From Mercurialis annua (Eukaryota > Streptophyta > Magnoliopsida > Malpighiales > Euphorbiaceae), in the NCBI RefSeq assembly GCF_937616625.2, contig NC_065573.1, forward strand, positions 1,081,001 to 1,145,000: DNA of 64,000 nucleotides. The letters run 5' to 3'. The notes under the pieces are model-generated. The model was not told the DNA's origin. It saw only the letters and a program-made list of their open reading frames with translations, and ran no database searches. Below, piece after piece: positions 13,113-24,100 of the stretch. The position numbers and the translations under genes were made by a program. Within the stretch, counting starts at the first letter, position 1; each line of letters opens with the position of its first letter.

Positions 13113-13891
13113 AAACCATCAGTGAACTCATTCACTATCGAGACACTATGCATATTACCAGTGACAGCCTCTAAGTCCCGAACCACCGCTAAAAAACCCT
13201 GGCAACCCTTGCCCATCATGCGCTTGGCCTTGATCGCTAAAATAAGATTCTTTGGTGTCTCTACCTTCTCCCCATGGAAAGAAAAAGGTACATCACCAGG
13301 AATCCCAAACACAACCGACTTCCCTCGACAGTCGATAGAAGCAAAATGGCGTGAAAGCCAATCCATTCCCAAGATAACATCAAAAGATAACACATCAAGT
13401 ACAATCAAATCAGCCCTAAGATCTCTACCATGAATAACCACAGAACAAGACGGATAAACCACATCCACCACAACACAGTTAGACAAAGGTGTAGATACAG
13501 ATAAAGGCTCTAGCAACCTAGATGGTGTCACACTCAACTTAGCAGCAAAACTCGAAGAAACAAAAGAGTGAGTTGCACCCGCATCAAACAAAACCACTGC
13601 ATCTACAAAAGAAATCGGAATAATACCTTGCACCACGGCGTTTGATGCACGAGCATCCTGAGGAGTCAAAGCAAACACTCTAGCCTGACCCTGTCCATGC
13701 TGCGGTGCCTGAGCAGAACTGAAACTACCCGAACCTCTACCACCGTTACTACGGCCACCAAAACCACGTCCTCCTGAACCACGGCCCCGCTGACCACCAA
13801 ACGAAGCGGCGGGTTGAGAATACCCCGCCGAAGGAGTAAAAGCAGTTCTCTGCTGCTGAAAAGACGGCTGAGCAACACTAGCCGACGACAC
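13112..13891 (-). pseudogene. pol: pol N-terminus: Gly/Arg-rich linker and aspartic protease
   Basis: This segment follows the gag TAG stop in the same frame, beginning with GTG at 13891 and with no ATG at the start. Residues 33-55 are rich in Gly and Arg (RGRGSGGRGFGG). The retropepsin active site DAGATHSF is at about residues 103-110, and the second conserved part DVILGMDWLSRH lies further on. The protease would cut the Gag-Pol polyprotein. Near 13112 one base appears to be missing from a short C run, and the open frame continues out of register as about 40 unrelated residues to 12998. Expression requires reading through the TAG. Confidence 0.9.
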
Positions 13892-15103
13892 CTACTGCCC
13901 AGATGTCGGACACTCCCTCGCAAAATGGCCCGGTTGGCCACAAGCATAACAGCTACCTGGTGCTACCGTACAAACTCCAAAGTGCCTGCTCCTGCAGTTC
14001 TGACAAAAAGGAACACTGGATGCTCCAGTGTTACCCTGCCCAAAACTACGGCTACCACCGCTGTAACTAGAACTATGGGAATACGGCTGATATCCCCTCC
14101 GCTCACCCCCTTTCTTACTCTTGTACTGGGAAGACTTGGACTGATAGCTACTGCTACCACTCTGCTGCCCACTACTCTGAGTAACACCGCCCGCCTTCTT
14201 GGTCTCCGTCATTTTTCCAAAGTGTAATAAATTTGTCTCCATCCGACGGGCACTATCCACTAGAACAGGAAATTCCTTGCTCGTTTCTGTCAGAAGGCTG
14301 ATAAAATCTGAGCCTAAACCTTTCACAAACCTGTCGTTCACCCTTTGCTGCTCAGTCTGCAGATCTGGGGCAAAACGACACAGCCTCACAAATTCGGTAG
14401 TGTACTCGTTCACCGACCTGTCTCCCCTTTTCAAAACCAGCAATCTGTCTCTAAGACCTTCAGTCACTGAAAAAGGCAAGTAAAAGTTCTTGAATCGAGT
14501 CACAAAATCCTCCCAAGTAATAATAGCCATTTCAGCATGAATGGCACTACGAAACCAATCACTTGCAGAACCCTTCAAGGACATTTCCACTAACATGACA
14601 GTTTGCCTCTCAGTAGCCTGCAATCTCTGAGCATTTCGCTCAACTTCTTCCAGAAAGTCTAGGGCATCACCGTCGCCCGAAAACTCAGTCGACTTTAGCC
14701 TTGCATAAGCCAACACCAAATCCTTGTCAGTGGTTCCGCCACCACCAACTGCCACACCACCAGCCTGTGGCACCTGCTGTTGTACAATCTGTCCCAGCAT
14801 AGCATACTGGTTCTGCATGGCGATCTGTCCCGCCTGCTGTTGCACTTGATTATTCTGGAGTGCAGTGATCCCAGCTAGAAACGTCGTGAAGTCAAATGGA
14901 TCGAGATGAAGGCCTGCACCACCACGTCTTCTACCTCTGCCTCCAGCACCCTGACCTCTGCCGGCTTGGCCTCGGCCGGCCGGAACTCCGCCTGCACGTC
15001 CCCCACCAACTTGAACCCCTGGTTCATGCTGGTCAACCTCAATCGACATAGCGTCATCAGCTTCAGCCTCAGCCTGAGCTGCAGCACGCCTACGAGTGTT
15101 CAT
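13892..15103 (-). CDS. gag: Gag (nucleocapsid-type, CCHC zinc knuckle)
   Basis: 403-residue intact frame from ATG at 15103 to TAG at 13892-13894. The N-terminus is acidic, then Gly/Arg-rich (around residues 33-63). The middle part has the retrotransposon gag fold signatures (FSGDGDALDFLEEVER, GSASDWFRS, WEDFVTRFKNFYLP, VNEYTTEFVRL). The C-terminus is Ser/Gln/Tyr-rich and ends with a CX2CX4HX4C zinc knuckle at C385, C388, H393 and C398. Gag packages element RNA into particles. The ATG lies about 350 nt downstream of the 5' LTR, a normal leader length. In Tekay-type elements gag and pol usually form one frame. Here a TAG directly follows the knuckle, so this is either a CAG-to-TAG-type mutation or a readthrough site. 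Confidence 0.92.
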   Translation of the reverse strand: MNTRRRAAAQAEAEADDAMSIEVDQHEPGVQVGGGRAGGVPAGRGQAGRGQGAGGRGRRRGGAGLHLDPFDFTTFLAGITALQNNQVQQQAGQIAMQNQYAMLGQIVQQQVPQAGGVAVGGGGTTDKDLVLAYARLKSTEFSGDGDALDFLEEVERNAQRLQATERQTVMLVEMSLKGSASDWFRSAIHAEMAIITWEDFVTRFKNFYLPFSVTEGLRDRLLVLKRGDRSVNEYTTEFVRLCRFAPDLQTEQQRVNDRFVKGLGSDFISLLTETSKEFPVLVDSARRMETNLLHFGKMTETKKAGGVTQSSGQQSGSSSYQSKSSQYKSKKGGERRGYQPYSHSSSYSGGSRSFGQGNTGASSVPFCQNCRSRHFGVCTVAPGSCYACGQPGHFARECPTSGQ

Positions 15104-15440
15104 TCCTAAGAATGAAACAAATGATTCTCAAAAACAAAGCCCTCAAGGCAACACCCAAAGTAAATTTAAATAGCTCAAAAATCAACAATTTGGCCAAAGT
15201 AATAACAATAACATTCCAAAGTGAGCATAAATTTCGCAAAGTAACATTAGTAACACATAAGACCGACTCAAACATCCCTAAAGGTGAAGGTAGACAGTTT
15301 TGAAAACAAATGATGACGTTTCAAAGACAAGACTTGAATCCTAATTCCGCAGTAGATCCTATAACACAACAGTAACACTTAACATGCCTTAAAGCGATAA
15401 ACACATAACATGCAATAATTGGCCTTAGTTCGAAACTAAA
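15104..15440 (-). other. Untranslated leader of the chromovirus
   Basis: About 340 nt between the primer-binding site and the gag ATG. It is A/T-rich with no convincing coding content; short open frames on both strands lack family features. Packaging signals are expected here but cannot be recognised by eye. Confidence 0.6.
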
Positions 15441-15453
15441 GCTCTGATACCAA
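15441..15453 (-). other. Primer-binding site (tRNA-iMet type)
   Basis: On the minus strand TTGGTATCAGAGC begins three bases inside the 5' LTR boundary. TGGTATCAGAGC is the classic plant initiator-methionine tRNA 3'-end complement used for minus-strand priming. Confidence 0.92.
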
Positions 15454-17790
15454 CTTTGTCACGACCCAATTTCATGGATCGCGACCGGCGCTAGGGTATG
15501 GGTATGGTCGTACCAAAACCCGTAGCAAGCCTCGCGGAAAATCTTATATTCAATATAAACCTGCAAGAAAACCAATGCTCGGGGGCAACCGAGACTTCAG
15601 CCTAAGTCTAACAACTTATATAGCAATTCTAAAATAATAAATTGATAGTGATTCAAACCATGAAACATGCCTCATATATCAATAATCCAATGTAACATGC
15701 CAAAGTATAATAATTTAATAGTCGTACCACTACGACAAACCAAAGTACAATAATAGAGACAACTAGTTCTACTGCGGTCTAAGAAGTAAAACAATTGACT
15801 AGTCTGATAACATAAAAAGACCTCCGAGGAATCAAAAGATCGGAGATGACCAACGCTCTCAAATCATAAACCTGGAAAGTTTGAAAAACAACGGGGTCAG
15901 ATATACTGAGATGAGTTCATAATGCTATTTACATTTACTAAGTTTAAAACCCTTAAAACAAATCCTTTTATACTAATATATATATACTTGATTATGGAGA
16001 ACAGTATTGAAATGAAATCCCAAAGTATTTAACCCAAAGTAGATGGGAACAAATCCTCATCGATTCCCAAAGTAGGCCAGACATTAGTCAGCCAATCCCA
16101 AAGTACTTACCGGTGCACACAGTCTCGATACAAACTTATCGAGTAGCTCGTTTCAATCCAGATCCATAATCCTTAAAACAGTTCACAAACATTTGATATA
16201 CTAAAATAACTTGCGGTACTTAATAAAGCGGTAAATAACACTATAAACTCACTGCTTGCTTATCCACGTAAGTCTTGGCAACAGCTAACCCTGCGTAGAC
16301 TCCGTAGCACGAGCAGTCGACGGGTCTAAAACATAATATAAGTTAAATTCCGAACAACCCCTATCACTAAGAATACTAGACTCCACATAGAACTAGCATT
16401 GCAACCAACAATCAAACAAGGTAATCAAAGTACAACTAAACATCCATATAACTAATTATCCAAATAAGGCAAGTTCAGTTTAGGTGAGTTCATATCTTTA
16501 AAAAAAAACAAAACCAAAGTCTTACATACTTAAATAATCTTCAAAACAATAACAGTTCCCAAGGTAGTGTATTGGCCTTACTGCAGTATAGCCTAACACA
16601 ACATATCGGAAGACCACGTCTAACCCGACCTAACCATAAACCAAATTTAAAACCAAAGTCTTTAATCAAACCTTAAATGAAATCAAATTCAGTTTTTAAA
16701 TAAGAACTCACACCGAAACTTAATAATGCCATAAACCATTAAGCTTGCTAACACTTAGCAAATAGCACCCCAAGTACATTGAAATATAACACCTTAAATG
16801 GAATCAATAAGATTCAACATCTTGTAAGTATCATCTTGAAAATAGAATAAATCAATCAAAACCTTACATGACAAATAACACCCTTACATGCCTTATATAG
16901 TTTAATCAAAATCAAACCACAACCTAAAATAGAACTAACATCATGAAATAGATTTAAACCAATTAGTAAGCAATTTCCAGCCACATATATATATATATAT
17001 ATATATATTTAAAACAGTGATTTAAACCATCAAAACCATATTTAACATATGTATTTAGCCATTAGACAATTACCTCAAATCACTAAATGAAACAATTGTT
17101 AGCAAACACCCTTTTTACCTTTTTAAAAGAATTTCCAGATTTAGTTTTTAAATCAAAACAAAGTTTAGCCCAAAAACTTTAATCAAATGCAACACTAATC
17201 TACTTAAACAATTTCTCCAAGCCACCAAAAGTATTGTTAAGTATCTAACACCCTATGATTCATTCTCTTGAAATTTCCAGATTTATTAGAGTTTCAAAAC
17301 AGAATTTACAACCCAAAAATGTTAGCAATTTGATAAACCTTTCAATTGTAACATCCCAACAAAACCACCCAAGGTACAAGTAATATGAACAAGCCAATAA
17401 CACCTTAAATCAACCATTTACAGATTTAAAATCAATACAAACAGAAAATAGACTCAAACCACCCAATGTATCGAATCTAATCGAAAAGCTAACAATCTTA
17501 ACAACACCAAAAAAAAGGATTAGATCTACTAACCTTTTGAGATAACACACAACAAGAAAACCCAGCAATAAGAACAATCCAAATCAGCCTAAGAACGAAC
17601 AACAACCCAAAGCAAATGAGCACACAACCCAAGGATAGATAAAACATGAATTAAACCTTAAAGAAATGATGAAAATACTTACTAATGATCACCCAAGGCT
17701 TAGGAATAGGTGGAATATGAAAATCAGAGAGTATGTGCCGTTTTAGGGTTTTTAGAAAAGTGTAAGATCAGTTTAGGTCGAATTAGGTGA

Positions 17791-17799
17791 GTTTAAATA
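17791..17799 (-). promoter_or_regulatory. Putative TATA box of the chromovirus promoter
   Basis: On the minus strand CTATTTAAAC lies about 310 nt inside the 5' LTR, with A/T-rich flanks and a repeated GC motif array just upstream. Position and sequence fit a TATA box; the start site itself is not identifiable. Confidence 0.5.
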
Positions 17800-17827
17800 G
17801 AAATCAGCGAACTGCACAGTGCACGCG

Positions 17828-17901
17828 TCGCGCCCGCTACACCTCCTTCGCGCCCGCGATACACGAATCGCGCCCGTGATTCATGCATGTCGCGCCCGCG
17901 A
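17828..17901 (-). promoter_or_regulatory. Four phased TCGCGCCCGCGA-like motifs upstream of the TATA box
   Basis: Copies start at 17828, 17848, 17868 and 17890 (plus-strand coordinates), spaced 20, 20 and 22 bp, in an otherwise A/T-rich LTR. The same array is at 9766-9839 in the other LTR. The motif is near-palindromic (TCGCG...CGCGA). It could bind a transcription factor or be a methylation-rich control region; this is inference. Confidence 0.55.
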
Positions 17902-18109
17902 AATGCTACTGCCTCCGATGAAATTTTGAGATTTTGAAATTTAAACCGAAAACGTTTCAAACTCCGAGGTTACTTCTAATACATCTTAAAACACATTTTA
18001 AAAGGTTTGGAACCTTCGAAACGCGAAACTAAGTGGTCGAACCACTCAAACGAACCCAAGGTACCGTTTAGGCTTAACGGAACAAGTTAGAAAAATACGG
18101 GGTGTTACA

Positions 18110-18114
18110 GTTAA
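18110..18114. other. Target-site duplication (right copy) of the chromovirus
   Basis: GTTAA follows the LTR terminus TGTTACA and matches 7393-7397. Satellite resumes immediately (GTTAAGAAATCAATCC). Confidence 0.9.
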
Positions 18115-21100
18115 GAAATCAATCCAAATGTTTCCCTTTTTTTAGCGATTTAAGCCAAACGTTTACAAACTTTACATAACAAATACAAACGTTTCACATT
18201 TTTAGCGATTTAAGCCAAACGTTACAAACGTTACGAAACAAATCCAAAAGTTTCACCTTTTTAGCGATTTAAGACAAACGTTTACAAACGTTACGAAACA
18301 AAACTAAACGTTTAAAACATTACGAAACAAATCCAAACGTTTCCAAGTTTTAGCGATTTAAGCCAAACGTTACGAAACAAAACCAAGTGTTTCACCTTTT
18401 TTGCAATTTAAGCCAAACGTTTACAAACGTTAGAAAAAAAATCCAAGCGTTTCACCTTTTTAGCAATTTAAGCCAAACATTTTCAAACGTTACGAAACAA
18501 ATCCATGTGTTTCACCTTTTTAGCTATTTAAGCCAAATGTTTACAAACGTTACGAAACAAATCCAAACATTTCACCTTTTTAGCGATTTAAGCCAAACGT
18601 TTACAAAAATTAGGAAACAAATCCAAACGTTTCACCTTTTTAACAATTTAAGATAAACGTTTACAAACATTACGAAACAAATCCAAATGTTTTACCTTTT
18701 TAGCAATTTAAGCCAAACATTTACAAACGTTCAAACGTTTCACCTTTTTAACGATTTAAGCCAAACGTTTATAAACGTTACGAAACAAATCCAAACATTT
18801 CACCTTTTTAGAGATTTAAGCCAAACGTTTCAAAACATTACGAAACAAATCCAAACGTTTCCCCTTTTTAGCAATTTAAGCCAAATGCTTACAAATGTTA
18901 CGAAACAAATCCAAACGTTTCCCCTTTTAGGGATTAAAGCCAAACGTTTATAAAAGCTACGAAACAAATCCAAAAATTTCACCTTTTTGCCATTTAAGCC
19001 AACCGTTTAAAAACGCTACGAAACAAATCCAAGAGTTTCTCCTTTTTGGCAATTTGAGCCAAACGTTTACAAACGTTACGAAACAAATCAAAGCGTTTCA
19101 ACTTTTTAGCAATTTAAGCCAAACGTTTACAAACGTTACGAAACAAATCCAACTGTTTCCCCTTTTTAGAGATTTAAGCGAAACGTTTACAAACGTTACG
19201 AAATAAAACCAAACGTTTAAAAAGTTTTGAAACAAATCGAAACGTTTCCCATTTTTAGTGATTTAAGCCAAAACTTTACAAACGTTACGAAAAAACCAAG
19301 CGTTTTATTTTTTTAGCAATTTAAGCCAAATGTTTACAAACGTTAAGACACATTCCAAGCGTTTCACCTTTTTAGCAATATAAGCCAAACGTTTACAAAC
19401 GTTCCGAAACAAATCCAAGTGTTTCACTTTTTTAGTAATATAAGTGAAACGTTTACGAACGTTATGGAACAAATACAAACGTTTCACCTTTTTAGCGATT
19501 TAAGCCAAACATTTATAAACGGTACGAAAAAAATCCAAACGTTTCCCTTTTTAGGGATTAAAGCCAAACGTTTATAAATGCTACGAAACAAATCCAAACG
19601 TTTCACCTTTTTAGCCGTTTAAGCCAAACGTTTACAAACGTTCCGAAACAAATAGCAATTTGAGCCAAACGTTTCCAAACGTTACGAAACAAATCAAAAC
19701 ATTTAACCTTTTTAGCAATTTAAGCCAAACGTTTACAAAGGTTACGAAATAAATCCAAGCGTTTCACCTTTTTAGCAATTTTAGCCAAATGTTTACAAAT
19801 GTTCCGAAAAACAATCCAAACATTTCACCTTTTTAGCAATTTAAGCTAAATGTTTACAAACATTACGAAACAAATCCAAACGTTTGACCTTTTTAGCGAT
19901 TTAAGCCAAACGTTTACAAACGTTACGAAACAAATTCATAATTTTTGCCTTTTTAGCGATTTAAGCCAAACGTTTACAAACGTTACGAAATAAATCCAAA
20001 GGTTTTGCCTTTTTTTAGAGATTTCAGCCAAACATTTACAAACATTACAAAGCAAATCCAAACGTTTCCCCTTTTTAGAGATTTAAGCCAAACGTTTACA
20101 AACGCTACGAAACAAAACTAAACTTTTAAAACATTACGAAATAAATCCAAACGTTTCCCATTTTTAGCGATTTAAGCCAAACATTTACAAACGTTACGAA
20201 ACAAAACCAAGCATTTCACCTTTTTAGCAATTTAAGCCAAACGTTTACAAATGTTACAAAATAAATCCAAGCGTGTTCCCTTTTTAGCAATATAAGCCAA
20301 ATGTTTGCAAATGTTACGAAACAAATCCAAACGTTACACGCTTTTAGCGATTTAAGCCAAACGTTACGAAACAACTCTAAATGTGTCACCTTTTTAGCGA
20401 TTTAAGCCAAACGTTTAATAACGTTACGAAACAAATCCAAACTTTTCTCCTTTTTAGCGAATTAAGAAAACGTTTACAAACGTTACGAAACAAATCCAAA
20501 CGTTTCCCCTTTTTATAGATTTAAGCGAAACGTTTGCAAACGTTACGAAATAAAACCAAACGTTTAAAAGGTTATGAAACAAATCCAAACGTTTCCCATT
20601 TTTAGTGATTTAAGCCAAAACTTTACAAACGTTACGAAACAAAACCAAGCGTTTCATTTTTTTAGCAATTTAAACCAAATGTTTACAAACGTTAAGACAC
20701 ATTCCAAGCGTTTCACCTTTTTAGCAATTTAAGCCAAACGTTTACAAACGTTCCGAAACAAATCCAAGCGTTTCGCCTTTTAGTAATATAAGGGAAACGT
20801 TTACGAACGTTATGAAACAAATACAAACGTTTCACCTTTTTAGCGATTTAAGCCAAACGTTTACAAACGGTACGAAAAAAATCCAAACATTTCCCTTTTT
20901 TAGGGATTAAAGCCAAACGTTTATAAATGCTACGAAACAAATCCACACGTTTCACCTTTTTAGCCATTTAAGCCAAACGTTTACAAACGTTCCGAAACAA
21001 ATCCAAGTGTTTCACCTTTTTAGCAATTTAAGGCAAACGTTTACAAATGTTACAAAATAAATCTAAGCGTGTTTCCTTTTTAGCAATATAAGCCAAAACG

Positions 21101-24100
21101 TTTACTAATTAACAAAACAAATCCAAACGTTTCACCTTTTTATCGATTTAAGCCAAACGTTTACAAACGTTACGAAACAAATCCAAACTTTTTGCCTTTT
21201 TAGCGAATTAAGCAAACGTTTATAAACGTTACGAAACAAATTCAACCGTTTCTCCTTTTTAAAGATTTAAGTAAAACGTTTACAAACGTTACGAAATAAA
21301 ACCAAACGTTTAAAAAGTTTTGAAACAAATCCAAACGTTTCCCATTTTTAGTGATTTAAGCCAAAACTTTACAAACGTTACGAAACAAAACCAAGCGTTT
21401 CATTTTTTTAGCAATTTAAACCGAATGTTTACAAACGTTAAGACACATTCCAAGCGTTTCACCTTTTTAGCAATATAAGCCAAACGTTTACAAACATTCC
21501 GAAATAAATCCAAGCGTTTCACCTTTTTAGTAATATAAGTGAAACGTTTACGAACGTTATGAAACAAATACAAACGTTTCACCTTTTTAGCGATTTAAGC
21601 CAAACATTTACAAACGGTACGAAAAAAAATCTAAACGTTTCCCTTTTTTAGGGATTAAAGCCAAACGTTTATAAATGCTACGAAACAAATCCAAACGTTT
21701 CACCTTTTTAGCCGTTTAAGCCAAACGTTTACAAACGTTCCGAAACAAATCCAAGTGTTTCTCCTTTATAGCAATTTGAGCCAAACGTTTACAAACGTTA
21801 CGAAACAAATCAAAACGTTTAACCTTTTTAGCAATTTAAGCCAAACGTTTACAAAGGTTACGAAATAAATCCAAACGTTTCACCTTTTTAGCAATTTTAG
21901 CCAAACGTTTACAAATGTTCCGAAAAACAATCCAAGCGTTTCACCTTTTTAGCAGTTTAAGCCAAACGTTTACAAATGTAAAGTAACAAATCCAAACGTT
22001 TCCCCTTTTTAGCGATTTAAGCCAAACGTTTACAAACGTTACGAAACAAATCCAAACATTTCACCTTTTTAGCGAATTAAGCAAAACATTTACAAAGGTT
22101 AAGAAAAAAATCCAAACGTTTCCCCTTTTTAGCGATTTAAGCCAAACGTTTACAAACGCTACGAAACAAATCCAAACATTTCACCTTTTTAGCGAATTAA
22201 GTCGAACGTTTGCAAGTGCTACGAAACAAATCCAAACGTTTCACATTTTTAGTGATTTAAGCCAAACGTTTACGAAACTAATCCAAGCGTTTCACCGTTT
22301 TTGTGATGTAAGCCAAACGTTTTCAAACGTTACGAAACAAATCCAATCGTTTCACCTTTTTAGCGATTTAAGCTAAACGTTTACAAACGTTTTGAAACAA
22401 ATCCAAAAGTTTCACCTTTTTAGCAATTTAAGCCAAACGTTTACAAACGTTACGAAACAAATCCAAACGTTTCACCTTTTTAGCGATTTAAGCCAAACCT
22501 TTACAAACATTACGAAACAAATTCAAACTTTTCGCCTTTTTATCGATTTATGCCAAACGTTTACAAACGTTACGAAACAAATCCAAACATTTCGCATTTT
22601 TTAGAGATTTAAGCCAAACGTTTACAAATGTTACGAAACAAATCCAAACGTTACCCCTTTTTAGAGATGCCAAACATTTATAAACGTTACGAAACAAAAC
22701 TAAACATTTAAAACATTACCAAATAAATCCAAACGTTTCCCATTTTTAGCAATTTAAGCCAAACGTTTACAAATGTTACAAAACCAATCCAAGCGTGTTC
22801 CCTTTTTAGCATTTTAAGCCAAATGTTTACAAATGTTACGAAATCAATCCAAGTTTTTCAACATTTAGGAATTTAAGCCAAACGTTATAAACGTTCCGAA
22901 ACAAATCAAACAGTTTCACCTTTTTAGTAATTTAAGAGAAATGTTTATGAACGTTATGAAACAAATCCAAACGTTTCATTTTTTTAGCGATTTAAGCCAA
23001 ACGTTTACAAACGGTACGAAAAAAATCCAAACGTTTCCTCTTTTTAGAGATTAAAGCCAAATGTTTATAAATGCTACGAAACAAATCCAAACGTTTCTCT
23101 TTTTTAGCAATTTGAGCCAAACGTTTACAAACGTTACGAGATAAATCCAAGCGTTTCACGTTTTTAGCAATTTAAGCCAAACGTTTACAAACGTTACAAA
23201 ATAAGTCCAAGAGTTTTATCTTTTTAGCAATTTAAGCCAAACGTTTACAAATGTTCCAGAAAAAATCCAAGAGTTTCACCTTTTTAGCAATTTAATCCAA
23301 ACGTTTACACATGTTATGAAACAAATTCAAACCTTTCACCTTTTTAGCTATTTAAGCCAAACGTTTACAAACGTTACGAAATAAATTCAAACGTTTCACC
23401 TTTTTAGCAATTTAAGCCAAACGTTTACAAACGTTACGAAACAAATTCAAACTTTTTTCCTTTTTAGCGATTTAAGCCAAACGTTTACAAACGTTACGAA
23501 ACAAATCCAAACGTTTCGCCTTTTTTAGAGATTTAAGCTAAATGTTTACAAACGTTACGAAACAAATCCAAACGTTTCTCCTTTTTAAAGATTTAAGCCA
23601 AACGCTTACAAACGTTACGAGTCAAAACTAAACGTTTAAAAAATTAGGAAATAAATCCAAACGTTTCGCATTTTTAGCGATTCAAGCCAAACGTTTACAA
23701 ATGTTACGAAAACGAAGCGTTTCACCTTTTTAGCAAGTTAAGCCAAACGTTTACAAACGTTACAAAACAAATCCAAGCGTGTTCCCTTTTTAGCAATATA
23801 AGCCAAACGTTTACAAACATTACGAAACAAATCCAAACGTTTCACGTTTTTAGCGATTTAAGTCAAACGTTTACAAACGTTACGAAACAAATCAAAATGT
23901 TTCACCTTTTTAGCGATTTAAGAACATACGTTTACAAACGTAACGAAACAAATCCAAACTTTTTGCCTTTTTAGCGATTTATGCAAACGTTTACAAACAT
24001 TCTGAAACAAATCCAACAGTTTCACCTTTTTAGAAATTTAAGAGAAACGTTTACGAACGTTATGACTCAAATCCAAACGTTTCACCTTTTTAGCGATTTA

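Larger units (their letters stand above)
7398..18109 (-). mobile_element. Ty3/gypsy chromovirus (Tekay/Del-like) LTR retrotransposon, nearly complete
   Basis: A 10.7-kb element inserted in the satellite and read on the minus strand. It has two long LTRs (2650 and 2653 bp) starting TGTAACACCCC and ending GTGACA in the element's sense. A tRNA-iMet-type PBS lies next to the right LTR, a purine-rich PPT next to the left LTR, and GTTAA target duplications flank it. The order gag, protease, RT, RNase H, integrase, chromodomain is that of Ty3/gypsy chromoviruses. The large LTRs, single gag-pol layout and C-terminal chromodomain fit the plant Tekay/Del clade. I counted roughly two to three dozen differences between LTRs (about 1%), so insertion is recent. 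The reading frame is interrupted by a TAG near 13892 and by frameshifts near 13112, 12692 and 10750, so this copy is probably non-autonomous unless these are sequence errors. Confidence 0.95.
15457..18109 (-). repeat. 5' LTR of the chromovirus
   Basis: 2653 bp, about 99% identical by eye to the LTR at 7398-10047. In the element's sense it begins TGTAACACCCCG and ends GTGACA. As the upstream LTR it holds the promoter. Differences from the other copy are scattered, mostly transitions, plus a slightly longer (AT)n tract near 16983-17007. No reading frame in it looks coding. Confidence 0.95.

Noticed and set aside
13666..15303. Other open frames overlapping gag on both strands (e.g. 13814-14227, 13666-13947, 14906-15109, 15112-15303)
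   Set aside because: They overlap the clearly recognisable gag frame or the leader, have biased composition and lack recognisable domains.
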